This document shows positions 7,894 through 16,110 of a stretch of 64,000 nucleotides of DNA, piece after piece. Source of the DNA: Thiobacillus sp. (GTDB taxonomy: Bacteria > Pseudomonadota > Gammaproteobacteria > Burkholderiales > Thiobacillaceae); contig JACKLQ010000001.1 of the NCBI GenBank assembly GCA_024235835.1, positions 1 through 64,000 of the forward strand. Direction: 5' to 3'. Numbering within the stretch: position 1 is the first letter of the stretch; each line of letters opens with the position of its first letter. The translations under genes and the position numbers were made by a program. The notes under the pieces are model-generated. The model was given only the letters and a program-made list of their open reading frames with translations. It was not told where the DNA came from and searched no databases.

Positions 7894-7916
7894 AGCGAGG
7901 AGATGCCGCTGCCTGC

Positions 7917-8726
7917 CTATTCGCTATCCGGGCCCGGGAGCAGGGACCTCACCTTGTCCATGCGGGTGAAGTGAAAGCCGTCCTTGTTGACCCTAAGCCA
8001 GTCCTGGCGCTTCCAGCGGCTCAGCACCCGGGCCACCGTTTCCAGCCGGGCATCCACGATTTCGCCAATCTGCTCCAGGGTCAGGTGGATGGGCAGGTGG
8101 GCGGCATGGGCCTCCGAGGTGTTGCCGTAGCGTTCAACCAGCATGTCCATCAGAACCGCCAACCGCTGGGGCACCGAGCCGGCGCTTACGATCTCGATCT
8201 TGCGCATGAAGGATTCTGTGAAGCGCCCGATCTCCGTCATCATGGGGGCCGCCAGCCGGGGCTGACGGTGGGCGCATTTCAGCAGGGCAGCGGAACTCAG
8301 AACAATTGCCGTCATGCCGTCGGTCATGGCCACGGCATCGGTGGGATATGTCATGCCGGCCCACATGGCATAGATGCCCATGGAATCCCCGGGTCCGTAC
8401 AGGCCGTAGGTGCGGCTTGCGCCTCCCCTCACCTGGCGGGTTGTCTTCGCCAGGCCCTGGTTGATGAACAGCACCCGGCTGTTGGCTTCCCCCTGTCTCC
8501 ACAGGTATTCACCCGCGCGGAATGTGCCCACATGAGCCGAAGCTGCCAACTTGTGCAGGATGTCCTTGGGCAGATCAGCGAACATTCCGAATTTCCGCAG
8601 GCGTTCGATGAGTTCCTCACGGCCAGGCTGGCCCGTCGGCGGCAGCGCAGCTCGTTGGCGCCGCAGGAACAGGCGGTGCGGCAGGTCCACGTCGAAGGGG
8701 CTTTTTCTGTTGGTGTTCGGTTTCAT
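7917..8726 (-). CDS. Crp/Fnr-family transcriptional regulator
   Basis: Starts at the ATG at 8726 (269 residues); the open frame continues upstream to 8930 but without family similarity. The N-terminal two thirds is a cyclic-nucleotide-binding-type beta barrel (MFADLPKDILHKLAA, YLWRQGEANSRVLFINQG), the centre a dimer helix, and the C-terminus a winged helix with LTLEQIGEIVDARLETVARVLSRW as recognition region. It lacks an Fnr-type N-terminal Cys cluster, so direct oxygen sensing by an Fe-S cluster is unlikely. It is divergent from the DUF255 gene, which is its most plausible target. The effector is unknown. Confidence 0.85.
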   Translation of the reverse strand: MKPNTNRKSPFDVDLPHRLFLRRQRAALPPTGQPGREELIERLRKFGMFADLPKDILHKLAASAHVGTFRAGEYLWRQGEANSRVLFINQGLAKTTRQVRGGASRTYGLYGPGDSMGIYAMWAGMTYPTDAVAMTDGMTAIVLSSAALLKCAHRQPRLAAPMMTEIGRFTESFMRKIEIVSAGSVPQRLAVLMDMLVERYGNTSEAHAAHLPIHLTLEQIGEIVDARLETVARVLSRWKRQDWLRVNKDGFHFTRMDKVRSLLPGPDSE

Positions 8727-8973
8727 GGGCTGGGTCGTTTCGGTGCTTCCATCATCGGCCTTTCGCAGGGCGCATTCCGGGGACGTTTGCCTATGAAGCC
8801 AGGAATCCGGCCGGCTGAAATTGCCCAGGGTCAAGAAGCCGTTCAGTTGGCGGGAAGACCGGCCCCCGAGAAGAGTTGGTTTAGACGGTTCGTCAGGCCA
8901 TGGGGCCGTCCTGCGTTGCATCTTGACCAATGTTCAGTGCCACTGTACGCGGGCCTGGAGAAAGGAGAGTCTG

Positions 8974-10839
8974 ATGGGTGATGGCCTGACCAAAGCGTTG
9001 TGTTTGTCTTGTCTGAATACCGATTTCAAGCGCTTGCATGCATGGTTGCTTATGTGCCTGTCACTTTATATTGGATGGGTTGCGCCAGGCTCGAGCGTGG
9101 CCATCGCCGCACCCTTCGGGAACACGCTCGCTGGCCACGCCTCTCCCTACCTGGCCCTCCACGGCCAGGACCCGGTGGCCTGGCAGGAATGGAACGCCGA
9201 CACCCTGGCCCGGGCGAAGCGGGAGAACAAGCTGCTGTTCGTCTCCGTGGGCTACTTCTCCTGCCACTGGTGCCACGTCATGCAGCAGCAAAGCTACCGG
9301 GACCCGGCCATCGCCCGATTGCTCAACGAGCATTTCATTCCCGTGAAGGTGGACCGGGAACTCAACGGCGCCCTCGACGCGGGCCTAATCGACTTCGCGG
9401 AACGGCTCAAGGGCGTGGCGGGCTGGCCTCTCAACGCCTTCGTCACGCCGGAGGGCTACCCCGCCTACGCGGTGCTCTACGAACCCCCCGCCGAATTCCG
9501 GCAACTGCTGGCGCGCATGGTGGAGACCTGGCGCGAGAAGGGCGCCGCGTTCCGCGCCGCCGCCCGGGAGGCGGGCTCGGCGCCCAGGGAGCCTCCCGCC
9601 ACCGCCGCCGTCACCCAGGACGCAGTGGCCCGGCTGCACAGGCAGTTCCTGGACGAGGCCTGGCGCCAGGCGGACACCCTCCAGGGCGGCTTCGAGCGGG
9701 TCAGCAAGTTTCCCATGGCCCCCCACCTGGAAGCCCTGCTGGACGCCTACGTCCGGGAGCGGGACCCCCGCCTGGGGGAATTCCTCACACTCACCCTGGA
9801 CCAGATGGCGCGCAAGGGGTTGCGGGACCACGTGCACGGCGGCTTCTTCCGCTACACCGTGGACCCGGACTGGACCACGCCCCACTTTGAGAAGATGCTC
9901 TACGACAACGCCCAGCTGGCCCGGCTCTACGCCCGGGCGGCGGCGGTGTTCAAGCGTCCGGACTACCGCCTCGTGGCCCACGACACCCTGGATTTCATGC
10001 TCGCGGACCTGGCTGCCCCCGGCGGCGGCTATTACACCGCGTTGTCCGCCCTGGATCGCCAGGGTCGGGAAGGGGGCGCCTACCTGTGGACGGCGGAGGC
10101 CTTGCGCCAGCGCCTGAGCCCGGCGGAATTCGCCCTGGTGAAGCGGACATGGGGCCTGGAGGCCGCCGCGCCCTTCGAACTGGGCTACCTGCCCATGGAA
10201 AAGGCGCGGCCCGCCGCCGGGGAAGGCCCCGTCCTCGCCGGCGCCCTGGCCAAACTGCGCCAGGCGGGGCGCAACAGGCAGGTGCCCGTGGACACCAAGA
10301 TCAACGCCGGCCTCAACGGCCTGGCCCTCTCCGCCCTGGCGGAGGCGGGTCGTGGCGTGCCCCGCTTCGAGCGTGCGGCCCGTGAGCTGCGGGACTATCT
10401 GGCGACGCGGATGGTAAGCCAGGGCCGCCTCCTCAAGACCCGGGCCGGCAAGCGGGTGTTCGTCGACGCGGAACTGGAGGACTACGCCTTCGCCGCCGCC
10501 GGCCTGGCGGATTACGCCCGGGTGTTCAAGGACCCCGCCGCCGGGGCCCTGGCCCGGGACCTGGCGGCCCAGGCCTGGCAACGCTTCTTCACCCCCCGGG
10601 GCTGGCGTCGGGAGGAGCAGCCCCTGCTGGCCACCCTGGGCCCCGAACCGGCCCTGGCCGACGGCGCCCTGCCGTCCCCCTCGGCCCTGTTGATGGCCGT
10701 GACCCGGGCATTGCCGCGCGATCGCTCCCGACACCCGGGGGCCGGCGATCAGGACCGGGCCCGGGCCATGTTGCTGCCGACGGCGGCCCGGGCGCCCTTC
10801 GACCATCCCGGGGCCATGGCGGCCCTGCGCGGGCGTTGA
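8974..10839 (+). CDS. DUF255 thioredoxin-fold protein (YyaL/SSP411-like), membrane-anchored
   Basis: The 621-residue protein starts at the ATG at 8974 after an AAAGGAG site. Residues about 21-46 form a signal or anchor helix, unusual for this largely cytosolic family. The N-terminal domain has HASPYLALHGQDPVAWQEW, then FSCHWCHVMQQQSY with a CxxC at 97/100 and VAGWPLNAFVTPEGYP, the DUF255 hallmark. The rest resembles the (alpha/alpha)6 glycosidase-like region (FRYTVDPDWTTPHFEKMLYDN). Its biochemical role is undefined in the family. It lies between a Crp/Fnr regulator and the selenoprotein peroxiredoxin, suggesting thiol or oxidative-stress function. Confidence 0.85.
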   Translation: MGDGLTKALCLSCLNTDFKRLHAWLLMCLSLYIGWVAPGSSVAIAAPFGNTLAGHASPYLALHGQDPVAWQEWNADTLARAKRENKLLFVSVGYFSCHWCHVMQQQSYRDPAIARLLNEHFIPVKVDRELNGALDAGLIDFAERLKGVAGWPLNAFVTPEGYPAYAVLYEPPAEFRQLLARMVETWREKGAAFRAAAREAGSAPREPPATAAVTQDAVARLHRQFLDEAWRQADTLQGGFERVSKFPMAPHLEALLDAYVRERDPRLGEFLTLTLDQMARKGLRDHVHGGFFRYTVDPDWTTPHFEKMLYDNAQLARLYARAAAVFKRPDYRLVAHDTLDFMLADLAAPGGGYYTALSALDRQGREGGAYLWTAEALRQRLSPAEFALVKRTWGLEAAAPFELGYLPMEKARPAAGEGPVLAGALAKLRQAGRNRQVPVDTKINAGLNGLALSALAEAGRGVPRFERAARELRDYLATRMVSQGRLLKTRAGKRVFVDAELEDYAFAAAGLADYARVFKDPAAGALARDLAAQAWQRFFTPRGWRREEQPLLATLGPEPALADGALPSPSALLMAVTRALPRDRSRHPGAGDQDRARAMLLPTAARAPFDHPGAMAALRGR

Positions 10840-10945
10840 TATCGCGGAGTCCGCGCCGGCCCCGGGAAATTCCGATTGGACGCCCACCGGGTTTCTGCTT
10901 AAGGTGAGGTGTGGCGTGATACCTGCCACGCGGAAAGGAGAAGGT

Positions 10946-11662
10946 ATGACAGAAGAATCTGTTAGCTGTGCGCGTACCACCAGTTCGGTGGCCGAGGACT
11001 CACCCTCCGAGGCCAGCCGGGCCCCTGAAACCACTATTACGAAGGAGGCCAGCAAGATGACCGCAAGAGTCGGCCAGAAAGCGCCGGATTTCGCCGCTCC
11101 CGCCTACTACAAGGGCGGCTTCACCAACGTCAAATTGTCCGATTTCCTCGGGAAGTGGGTGCTGGTCTGCTTCTACCCCGGGGATTTCACTTTTGTCTGA
11201 GCCACTGAAGTGTCCGCGGTCGCGGCACAGTATGAGGCTCTGCAGAAGATGGGCGTGGAAGTCATTTCCGTCAGCGTGGACAGCCACTTCGTCCACAAGA
11301 TGTGGAACGACAATGAACTGACCAAGATGGTGGAAGGCGGCATTCCCTTCCACATGGCCTCGGACCAGGCCGGCAACGTGGGCCGGGCCTACGGCTGCTG
11401 GGATGAGAGCCAGGGCATCGAGATGCGCGGCCGGTTCATCATCGATCCGGACGGCGTCATCCAGGCCATGGAGGTGCTCACCCCGCCGGTGGGCCGCAAG
11501 GTGGCCGAAACGGTGCGCCAGGTGCTGGCCTTCCAGCACGTGCGCGCCACGGGCGGCAAGGAAGCCATGCCCGCCGGCTGGGAGCCGGGTAAGCCGACCC
11601 TCAAGCCCGGGCCGGACCTGGTGGGCAATGTGTGGAAGGTGTGGAATCCCTCCATGGAGTGA
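10946..11662 (+). CDS. Selenocysteine-containing peroxiredoxin (AhpC/Prx1-like), in-frame TGA
   Basis: Translation continues through TGA at 11198-11200: upstream residues end YPGDFTFV and downstream resume ATEVSAVAAQYEAL, exactly the AhpC/Prx peroxidatic site with Sec replacing Cys. The complete product is 238 residues from the ATG at 10946 (AAAGGAG site; Sec85) or 201 residues from the ATG at 11057 (AAGGAGG site; Sec48, the usual family position). Downstream family motifs are present (VSVDSHFVHKMWND, GRFIIDPDGVIQ). The usual resolving Cys near the C-terminus (CPAGW or CPANW in 2-Cys enzymes) is Met here (AMPAGW), so it is probably a 1-Sec enzyme resolved by an external thiol. A SECIS hairpin follows the TGA and selA-selB-tRNA-Sec lie 3 kb away. 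Its likely role is peroxide reduction in the cytosol. Confidence 0.93.
11198..11228 (+). promoter_or_regulatory. UGA(Sec) codon with bacterial SECIS hairpin
   Basis: The TGA is followed nine bases later by GTGTCCGCGGTCGCGGCAC (11210-11228). It folds as GTG/CAC, a bulged T at 11213, CCGC/GCGG and the tetraloop GGTC. A bulged U below a short stem capped by GGU(C) is the arrangement in the E. coli fdhF SECIS that SelB binds, and the distance from the UGA is within one base of that example. The element is inside the coding sequence, as bacterial SECIS elements are. Confidence 0.88.
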
Positions 11663-11684
11663 TCCCCGCCCGCCTGCCCAGGCC

Positions 11685-11712
11685 AACCCCGCCCCCGTGG
11701 CGGGGTTTTTTT
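11685..11712 (+). terminator. Rho-independent terminator after the peroxiredoxin gene
   Basis: AACCCCGCC and GGCGGGGTT pair around CCCGT, followed by TTTTT. It lies 22 bp past the peroxiredoxin stop, showing that the selenoprotein gene ends its own transcript. Confidence 0.85.
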
Positions 11713-11797
11713 CGTCCGCCCGGCAGCGACCGGGCGCCCCCCGCGGGGGTCAGGATCGACGGGATGGGCCTGGGCTGAAGCCCGGGCTTGTCCCGGT

Positions 11798-12550
11798 TCA
11801 CGCCTCTGCGGCACCGCTCAGGAGGATGAGCAGCCCATACACCGCCACGCTCAAAACCATGCCGGCCGTGAACAGGCCCATGTGCCGGTAGCGCCGGGCC
11901 ATGGGTAGCAGCTCATGCAGGGAGACGAAGGTCATGGCCCCGGCGGCGAAGGCCATGAAATGGGCATTGAGGGCGGGGGCGATGCCGACCGCCACCAGCC
12001 CGATGACCGCCCCCAGGGGCTCCGCCAGGGCCGAGAGCAGGGCCGCGCCATAGAGGAAACGCCGGCCGCGGGCCACCACGGCGGGCACCGCCATGGCGAA
12101 CTCCTCCGGCACGTTGTGCAGGGCGATGGCGATGGCCACCAGCACCCCCAGCTCCGGCGAGGCGATGTAGGCATTCGCCATGGCGAAGCCTTCCGGGACG
12201 TCATGCAGGATCAGGCCGAAGGCCACCAGGTAGGCCGTCCGGATCAGCACCCGGTCGGTTATCCCCCGCTCCTCCACCAGATGGGTATGGGGCACGATGA
12301 GATGGGCCGTCCAGACCAGGCCGGCACCCAGGGCGAAGCTCAGGAGGGTGGGCGGCGCGCCCAGGGTGGCGAGGGCTTCCGGGACGAGTTCCAGGAGCGA
12401 GATCAGCAGCATGATGCCGGTGGAGAAACCGATGCCGGCGGCGATGGCCCGGGCGTTCTCGCGCAGCCAGATGGCCAGCATCACCCCGAGCCAGGTGGTG
12501 AACAGCGACAGCAGGGACAACAGCAGGACGGCTGCGTGGGTCGTGCTCAT
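11798..12550 (-). CDS. ZIP-family divalent metal transporter (first of a pair)
   Basis: A 250-residue inner-membrane protein starting MSTTHAAVLLLSLLSLF at 12550. About seven to eight hydrophobic helices are visible. Helices IV and V carry the ZIP metal-site motifs GLILHDVPEGFAMA and AIALHNVPEEFAMA, which bind Zn or Fe in this family. It is 49 bp downstream of a second ZIP gene on the same strand. The longer frame to 12868 overlaps that gene out of frame and is not coding. Confidence 0.85.
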   Translation of the reverse strand: MSTTHAAVLLLSLLSLFTTWLGVMLAIWLRENARAIAAGIGFSTGIMLLISLLELVPEALATLGAPPTLLSFALGAGLVWTAHLIVPHTHLVEERGITDRVLIRTAYLVAFGLILHDVPEGFAMANAYIASPELGVLVAIAIALHNVPEEFAMAVPAVVARGRRFLYGAALLSALAEPLGAVIGLVAVGIAPALNAHFMAFAAGAMTFVSLHELLPMARRYRHMGLFTAGMVLSVAVYGLLILLSGAAEA

Positions 12551-12599
12551 GGGGGCGTAACCCGTTCTTCCTGGGTCATGTTGGGCACCGGTCCGGATT

Positions 12600-13334
12600 T
12601 CAGGGTTTGGAGGCCACGATGATGACGGCCACCAGCACGCCGCCGGCCAGGGCCACCAGGCTGAACCGCTTCCGTTCCTGTTCCGCCCTGGGCAGCAGGT
12701 GGGTGGCGCCCACGTAGACGAGGGCGCCGGCCGACAGGGCGAGCAGGGCGCCCAGGGTCTGCCGGTCGATGGCGCTGACGAGGGGATAGGACACCAGCAT
12801 GCCCAGCGGCGTGGTGACCGCCGCGGCCAGGAAGGCCATGACCATCGCCCGGCGCTCGCCCACGCCACCCCGCACCAGCAGCAGGTAGGTGATGATGCCC
12901 TCGGGGAATTCGTGCAGCACCATGCCCAGGGTGGCCAGGTAGCCGGTGAGGATGCTGACGGTGAAGGCGATGGAATAGATGAAGCCGTCGATGAAGGAGT
13001 GGAAGCCGATGCCCAGCATGGGCACGATGCCCATGGCGTATTCCTTCTTCTCCGGATCCCGCTCGCAGACGAAGGCCGTCACGAAGCGGTTGAACAGGTG
13101 CAGCCCGAGAAAGCCCACCAGCAGCCAGACCGGCGCCTGGGGGTTCATGGCGAAGGATTTCGGCACGATGTGGAGGAAGGAGGCGGAGATCAGCACCCCG
13201 GCCGCGAAGCACATGAAGTAGGTGGTGTTGCGATGCCCCCAGCCGGCGAAGCGGCGGATGGTGTAGATGCCCAGGGAGGTGACCAGGGCGGCAACGCTGC
13301 TGGTGGCCAGGGCTGTCCAGAAGGTGTTTTCCAT
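12600..13334 (-). CDS. ZIP-family divalent metal transporter (second of a pair)
   Basis: A 244-residue membrane protein, paralogous in fold to the neighbour at 11798 but clearly different in sequence. The ZIP motifs are IGFHSFIDGFIYS and MVLHEFPEGIITY, with Asp in place of Glu/Pro at the first site, so the metal preference may differ. The loop between helices III and IV is short and acidic/basic (CERDPEKKEY) rather than His-rich. It begins 14 bp after the deleted methyltransferase and is likely in one transcript with the aminotransferase upstream. Confidence 0.83.
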   Translation of the reverse strand: MENTFWTALATSSVAALVTSLGIYTIRRFAGWGHRNTTYFMCFAAGVLISASFLHIVPKSFAMNPQAPVWLLVGFLGLHLFNRFVTAFVCERDPEKKEYAMGIVPMLGIGFHSFIDGFIYSIAFTVSILTGYLATLGMVLHEFPEGIITYLLLVRGGVGERRAMVMAFLAAAVTTPLGMLVSYPLVSAIDRQTLGALLALSAGALVYVGATHLLPRAEQERKRFSLVALAGGVLVAVIIVASKP

Positions 13335-13347
13335 GCCCGGTCAATCC

Positions 13348-13569
13348 TTATGCAAGGCCGTCTTCCGGCTTGCGGGCCGCCACAACCACGAAGGCGCATT
13401 GGCCGCGCCCCGGCCGCGGGGCTTCGATCTCCCGCGTCTCCGGCAGGGGGTGGGCCAGGGTCTGGCCCCAGGCCTCGACGATGAAGTCGGCCTCATGCAA
13501 CAGCCGTTCCACCTCGAACCACGCCTCGTAGCGCCCGTGGTGGGCCTCGAAGGGTGCGGTTCTAGGCAT
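13348..13569 (-). pseudogene. Internally deleted SAM methyltransferase remnant
   Basis: A 73-residue frame whose first 19 residues (PRTAPFEAHHGRYEAWFE) match the N-terminus of a class I SAM-dependent methyltransferase and whose remainder (VERLLHEADFIVEAWGQTL, HPLPETREIE, CAFVVVAARKP) matches the C-terminus of the same family. The whole SAM-binding Rossmann core, about 140-150 residues in intact relatives by my recollection, is missing, joined in frame. It cannot bind SAM in the normal way. The ATG overlaps the aminotransferase stop by 8 bp, so it is still translationally coupled. Confidence 0.7.
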
Positions 13570-14572
13570 GGCCCAGCAGTTCTCGCAGGGCGGCGACGAA
13601 ACGCAGGTTGTCCTCGGGCAGGGCCGTGGTCACCCGCATGTAGCCAGGGCCAAGCCGGGCATCGTTCATGGGCTTGACCAGGATGCCCCGGGCCTTGAGT
13701 TCGACCGCCAAGGCCCCGGCGTCGTGGGGCGCGAAATCGGCCAGGAAGAAATAGGTCTGGGTGGGAAAGGTGCGCACCCCCAGGGCGCGCAGCTCGGCCG
13801 CCAGGGCCTCGGTCCATTGCCGCAGCTGCACGTTGCGGGCGCGGATCCTGTCCTCGTGCAGCAGGGTGGCCAGGGCCGCCGCCTCGCTGGGCCGGGCCAG
13901 GGGATAGGCGTCGTTGTGGCTGTTCAGGTCGTCGGCGATGGCCTCGGGGAACACGCCGTAGCCGACGCGGAAACCCGCCAGGCTGTGGGCCTTGGACAGG
14001 GTGCGGGTCACCAGCAGATTGGGGAATTCGGGCACCAGCCGGACCACCGACTGCCCCGCCAGGCCGATGAAGGCCTCGTCCACCAGGAACAGGGTGGCGG
14101 GGTGGCGGCGCAGCAGATCGGGCAACGGGGCCATGTCGAACACGCCACCGTTGGGGTTGTTGGGATTCACGATGACCACCAGGGTGGTGCCGGGGGGAAT
14201 GGCCAGGTCCTCGAGGTCGAAGGCGAAATCGGCTTCCGGCAACAGGCGTTGCTCCGTGTAGCGCCTGGCCACCTCGGGAAAGAGGACGTAGGTGGGGCTC
14301 AGCAGATGCACCTGCTGGCCGAAGCGGTCGAACAACTGGCGCAGGATCAGCTCCGAGCCGGCATTGATGTGGATGAGCCTTTCCGGCACCCCGAGCCGCT
14401 GGCTGAGCAGGCTGCGCAGGGGGGCCGAATGGGGCTCGGTGTAATAGTTGCTGTGGGGCACCTCGGCCTGGGCGGCGGCCACGGCCTCCTCGATGGGGGG
14501 CAGGGGGTTTTCGCATAACAGCAGCTTGATGCCCGTGAAGGTGCCGCCGCCCTTTTCACTTAGCGATGTCAT
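13562..14572 (-). CDS. PLP-dependent class I/II aminotransferase, HisC-like
   Basis: This 336-residue protein has the fold-type I aminotransferase signature: NPNNPNGG at 136-143, VDEAF with Asp165 for the pyridine nitrogen, the Schiff-base lysine Lys194 in TRTLSKAHSLAGFRVGYG, and a C-terminal Arg in MRVTTALPEDN. It resembles histidinol-phosphate or CobD-type enzymes, but no his or cob genes are adjacent, so the substrate is open. It heads the minus-strand group with the methyltransferase remnant and two ZIP genes, and is divergent from selA with 134 bp between them. Confidence 0.82.
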   Translation of the reverse strand: MTSLSEKGGGTFTGIKLLLCENPLPPIEEAVAAAQAEVPHSNYYTEPHSAPLRSLLSQRLGVPERLIHINAGSELILRQLFDRFGQQVHLLSPTYVLFPEVARRYTEQRLLPEADFAFDLEDLAIPPGTTLVVIVNPNNPNGGVFDMAPLPDLLRRHPATLFLVDEAFIGLAGQSVVRLVPEFPNLLVTRTLSKAHSLAGFRVGYGVFPEAIADDLNSHNDAYPLARPSEAAALATLLHEDRIRARNVQLRQWTEALAAELRALGVRTFPTQTYFFLADFAPHDAGALAVELKARGILVKPMNDARLGPGYMRVTTALPEDNLRFVAALRELLGHA

Positions 14573-14706
14573 GGTTTTTGCTCCGGATATCCCTTTATCG
14601 ATGCTTATATAGTAGGCCCGACCCCAGGGAAACCTTCAGCAAATGGATCGCTTACGAAGGATAGAATCCCCCTGTTTTTCCCACTTCTGCCCGGTCGGGT
14701 GATGCC

Positions 14707-16110
14707 TTGAATCCTCTCTCCCAGCTTCCCTCCGTGGATCGACTGCTGGCCGATCCGGTTGTCCTGCCCCTCATCGACGCCCATGGCCGGGCGGTGATCA
14801 CCCAACTGGCGCGGTCCGCCCTGGACGATGCCCGGACTGCGGCCCGGGCCGGCGCGGCCATCCCCGACATGTCCACCCTGACTGCCGGCATCGCCGCCGC
14901 CGCCCAGGCCCAGGCCCGGCCCCGCCTGCGGCCGGTGTACAACCTCACCGGCACGGTGCTGCACACCAACCTGGGCCGCGCGCCCCTGCCCGAGGAAGCC
15001 GTGGCTGCCCTGGTCGAGGCCGCCCGCAATCCCTGCGCCCTGGAATACAACATCGACGCCGGCGGCCGGGGCGACCGGGACGACGTGGTGGAAGGCCTGC
15101 TGTGCGAGCTCACCGGGGCCGAGGCCGCCACGGTGGTGAACAACAACGCCGCCGCCGTGTTCCTGCTGCTCAACACCCTGGCCCCGCGCAAGGCGGTGGT
15201 GGTGTCCCGGGGGGAGCTGGTGGAGATCGGCGGCGCCTTCCGGGTGCCGGACATCATGCAGCGGGCCGGCGCCAGGCTGGTGGAGGTGGGCACCACCAAC
15301 CGCACCCATCTCAAGGATTTCAAAGAAGCCCTGGACCAAAGCGCGCCCCACACCGCCATGCTCATGAAGGTGCACACCAGCAACTACGCCATCCAGGGCT
15401 TCACCCACACGGTGCCCGAGGCGGAGCTGGCGGCCCTGGCCCACGAGCACGGCCTGCCCTTCGTGGTGGACCTGGGCTCGGGCACGCTCACCGACCTGGA
15501 GCGCTGGGGCCTGCCCCACGAACCCACGCCCCGGGAGAGCCTCGCCGCCGGGGCGGACCTGGTCACCTTCTCCGGCGACAAGCTGCTGGGCGGCCCCCAG
15601 GCCGGGGTGCTGGTGGGCGGCAGGGCCTTGATCGCCCGCATCAAGAAGAACCCGCTCAAGCGGGCCCTGCGGGTGGGCAAGCTCACCCTGGCGGCCCTGG
15701 AGGCGGTGCTGCGCCTGTACCGGGACCCGGACCGGCTGCATGAACGCCTCACCGCCCTCCATCTGCTCACCCGCCCCCAGGCCAATATCGAGGCCGCCGC
15801 CCAGCGCCTGCTGCCCGGCCTGCAAACCAGCCTGGCCGGCCTGCCGGTGATGGTGTCGATCGTGCCCCTGAATTCCCAGATCGGCTCCGGCTCCCTGCCC
15901 GTGGACCGGCTGCCCTCGGCGGGCCTGGCCATCCGCCCCCAGGGCCGGAAGGGGGGCGTATTGCACCGTATCGAGGCCGCCCTGCGGGGCCTGCCCAGGC
16001 CGGTGATCGGCCGCATCGAGGACGGTGCCCTGCTGCTGGATCTACGCTGTCTGACGCCCGGCGAAGAGGCGGCCTTCGCGGCCAACCTGGGCAGGCTGTC
16101 GTGCTCGTAG
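14707..16110 (+). CDS. selA: L-seryl-tRNA(Sec) selenium transferase
   Basis: A 467-residue PLP enzyme converting Ser-tRNA(Sec) to Sec-tRNA(Sec) with selenophosphate. The start is TTG at 14707; the frame is closed upstream at 14662 and there is no ATG or GTG before the conserved sequence. Family motifs are intact: YNLTGTVLHTNLGRAPLP at 78-95, VVNNNAAAVFLLLN near 143, RGELVEIGGAFRVPDIM, and the PLP lysine Lys292 in VTFSGDKLLGGPQAG. It overlaps selB by 10 bp. No selD is in the window, so selenophosphate synthetase must be elsewhere. Confidence 0.96.
   Translation: MNPLSQLPSVDRLLADPVVLPLIDAHGRAVITQLARSALDDARTAARAGAAIPDMSTLTAGIAAAAQAQARPRLRPVYNLTGTVLHTNLGRAPLPEEAVAALVEAARNPCALEYNIDAGGRGDRDDVVEGLLCELTGAEAATVVNNNAAAVFLLLNTLAPRKAVVVSRGELVEIGGAFRVPDIMQRAGARLVEVGTTNRTHLKDFKEALDQSAPHTAMLMKVHTSNYAIQGFTHTVPEAELAALAHEHGLPFVVDLGSGTLTDLERWGLPHEPTPRESLAAGADLVTFSGDKLLGGPQAGVLVGGRALIARIKKNPLKRALRVGKLTLAALEAVLRLYRDPDRLHERLTALHLLTRPQANIEAAAQRLLPGLQTSLAGLPVMVSIVPLNSQIGSGSLPVDRLPSAGLAIRPQGRKGGVLHRIEAALRGLPRPVIGRIEDGALLLDLRCLTPGEEAAFAANLGRLSCS

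Noticed and set aside
8923..8936. TTGACCAATGTTCA as a Crp/Fnr-type site before the DUF255 gene
   Set aside because: The half-sites do not match TTGAT/ATCAA well and the palindrome is imperfect; too weak to list.
7356..8981. 541-residue plus-strand frame
   Set aside because: Out-of-frame shadow of the thioredoxin gene and antisense of the Crp/Fnr gene.
10904..11200. A 98-residue protein ending at TGA 11198, with a separate gene starting after it at 11210
   Set aside because: The two halves join into one peroxiredoxin across the TGA, with SECIS and Sec machinery present, so the stop reading is wrong.
13190..13399. Minus-strand frames over the ZIP genes as extra small genes
   Set aside because: Shadows of the ZIP and methyltransferase frames, Arg/Pro-rich and without ribosome-binding sites.
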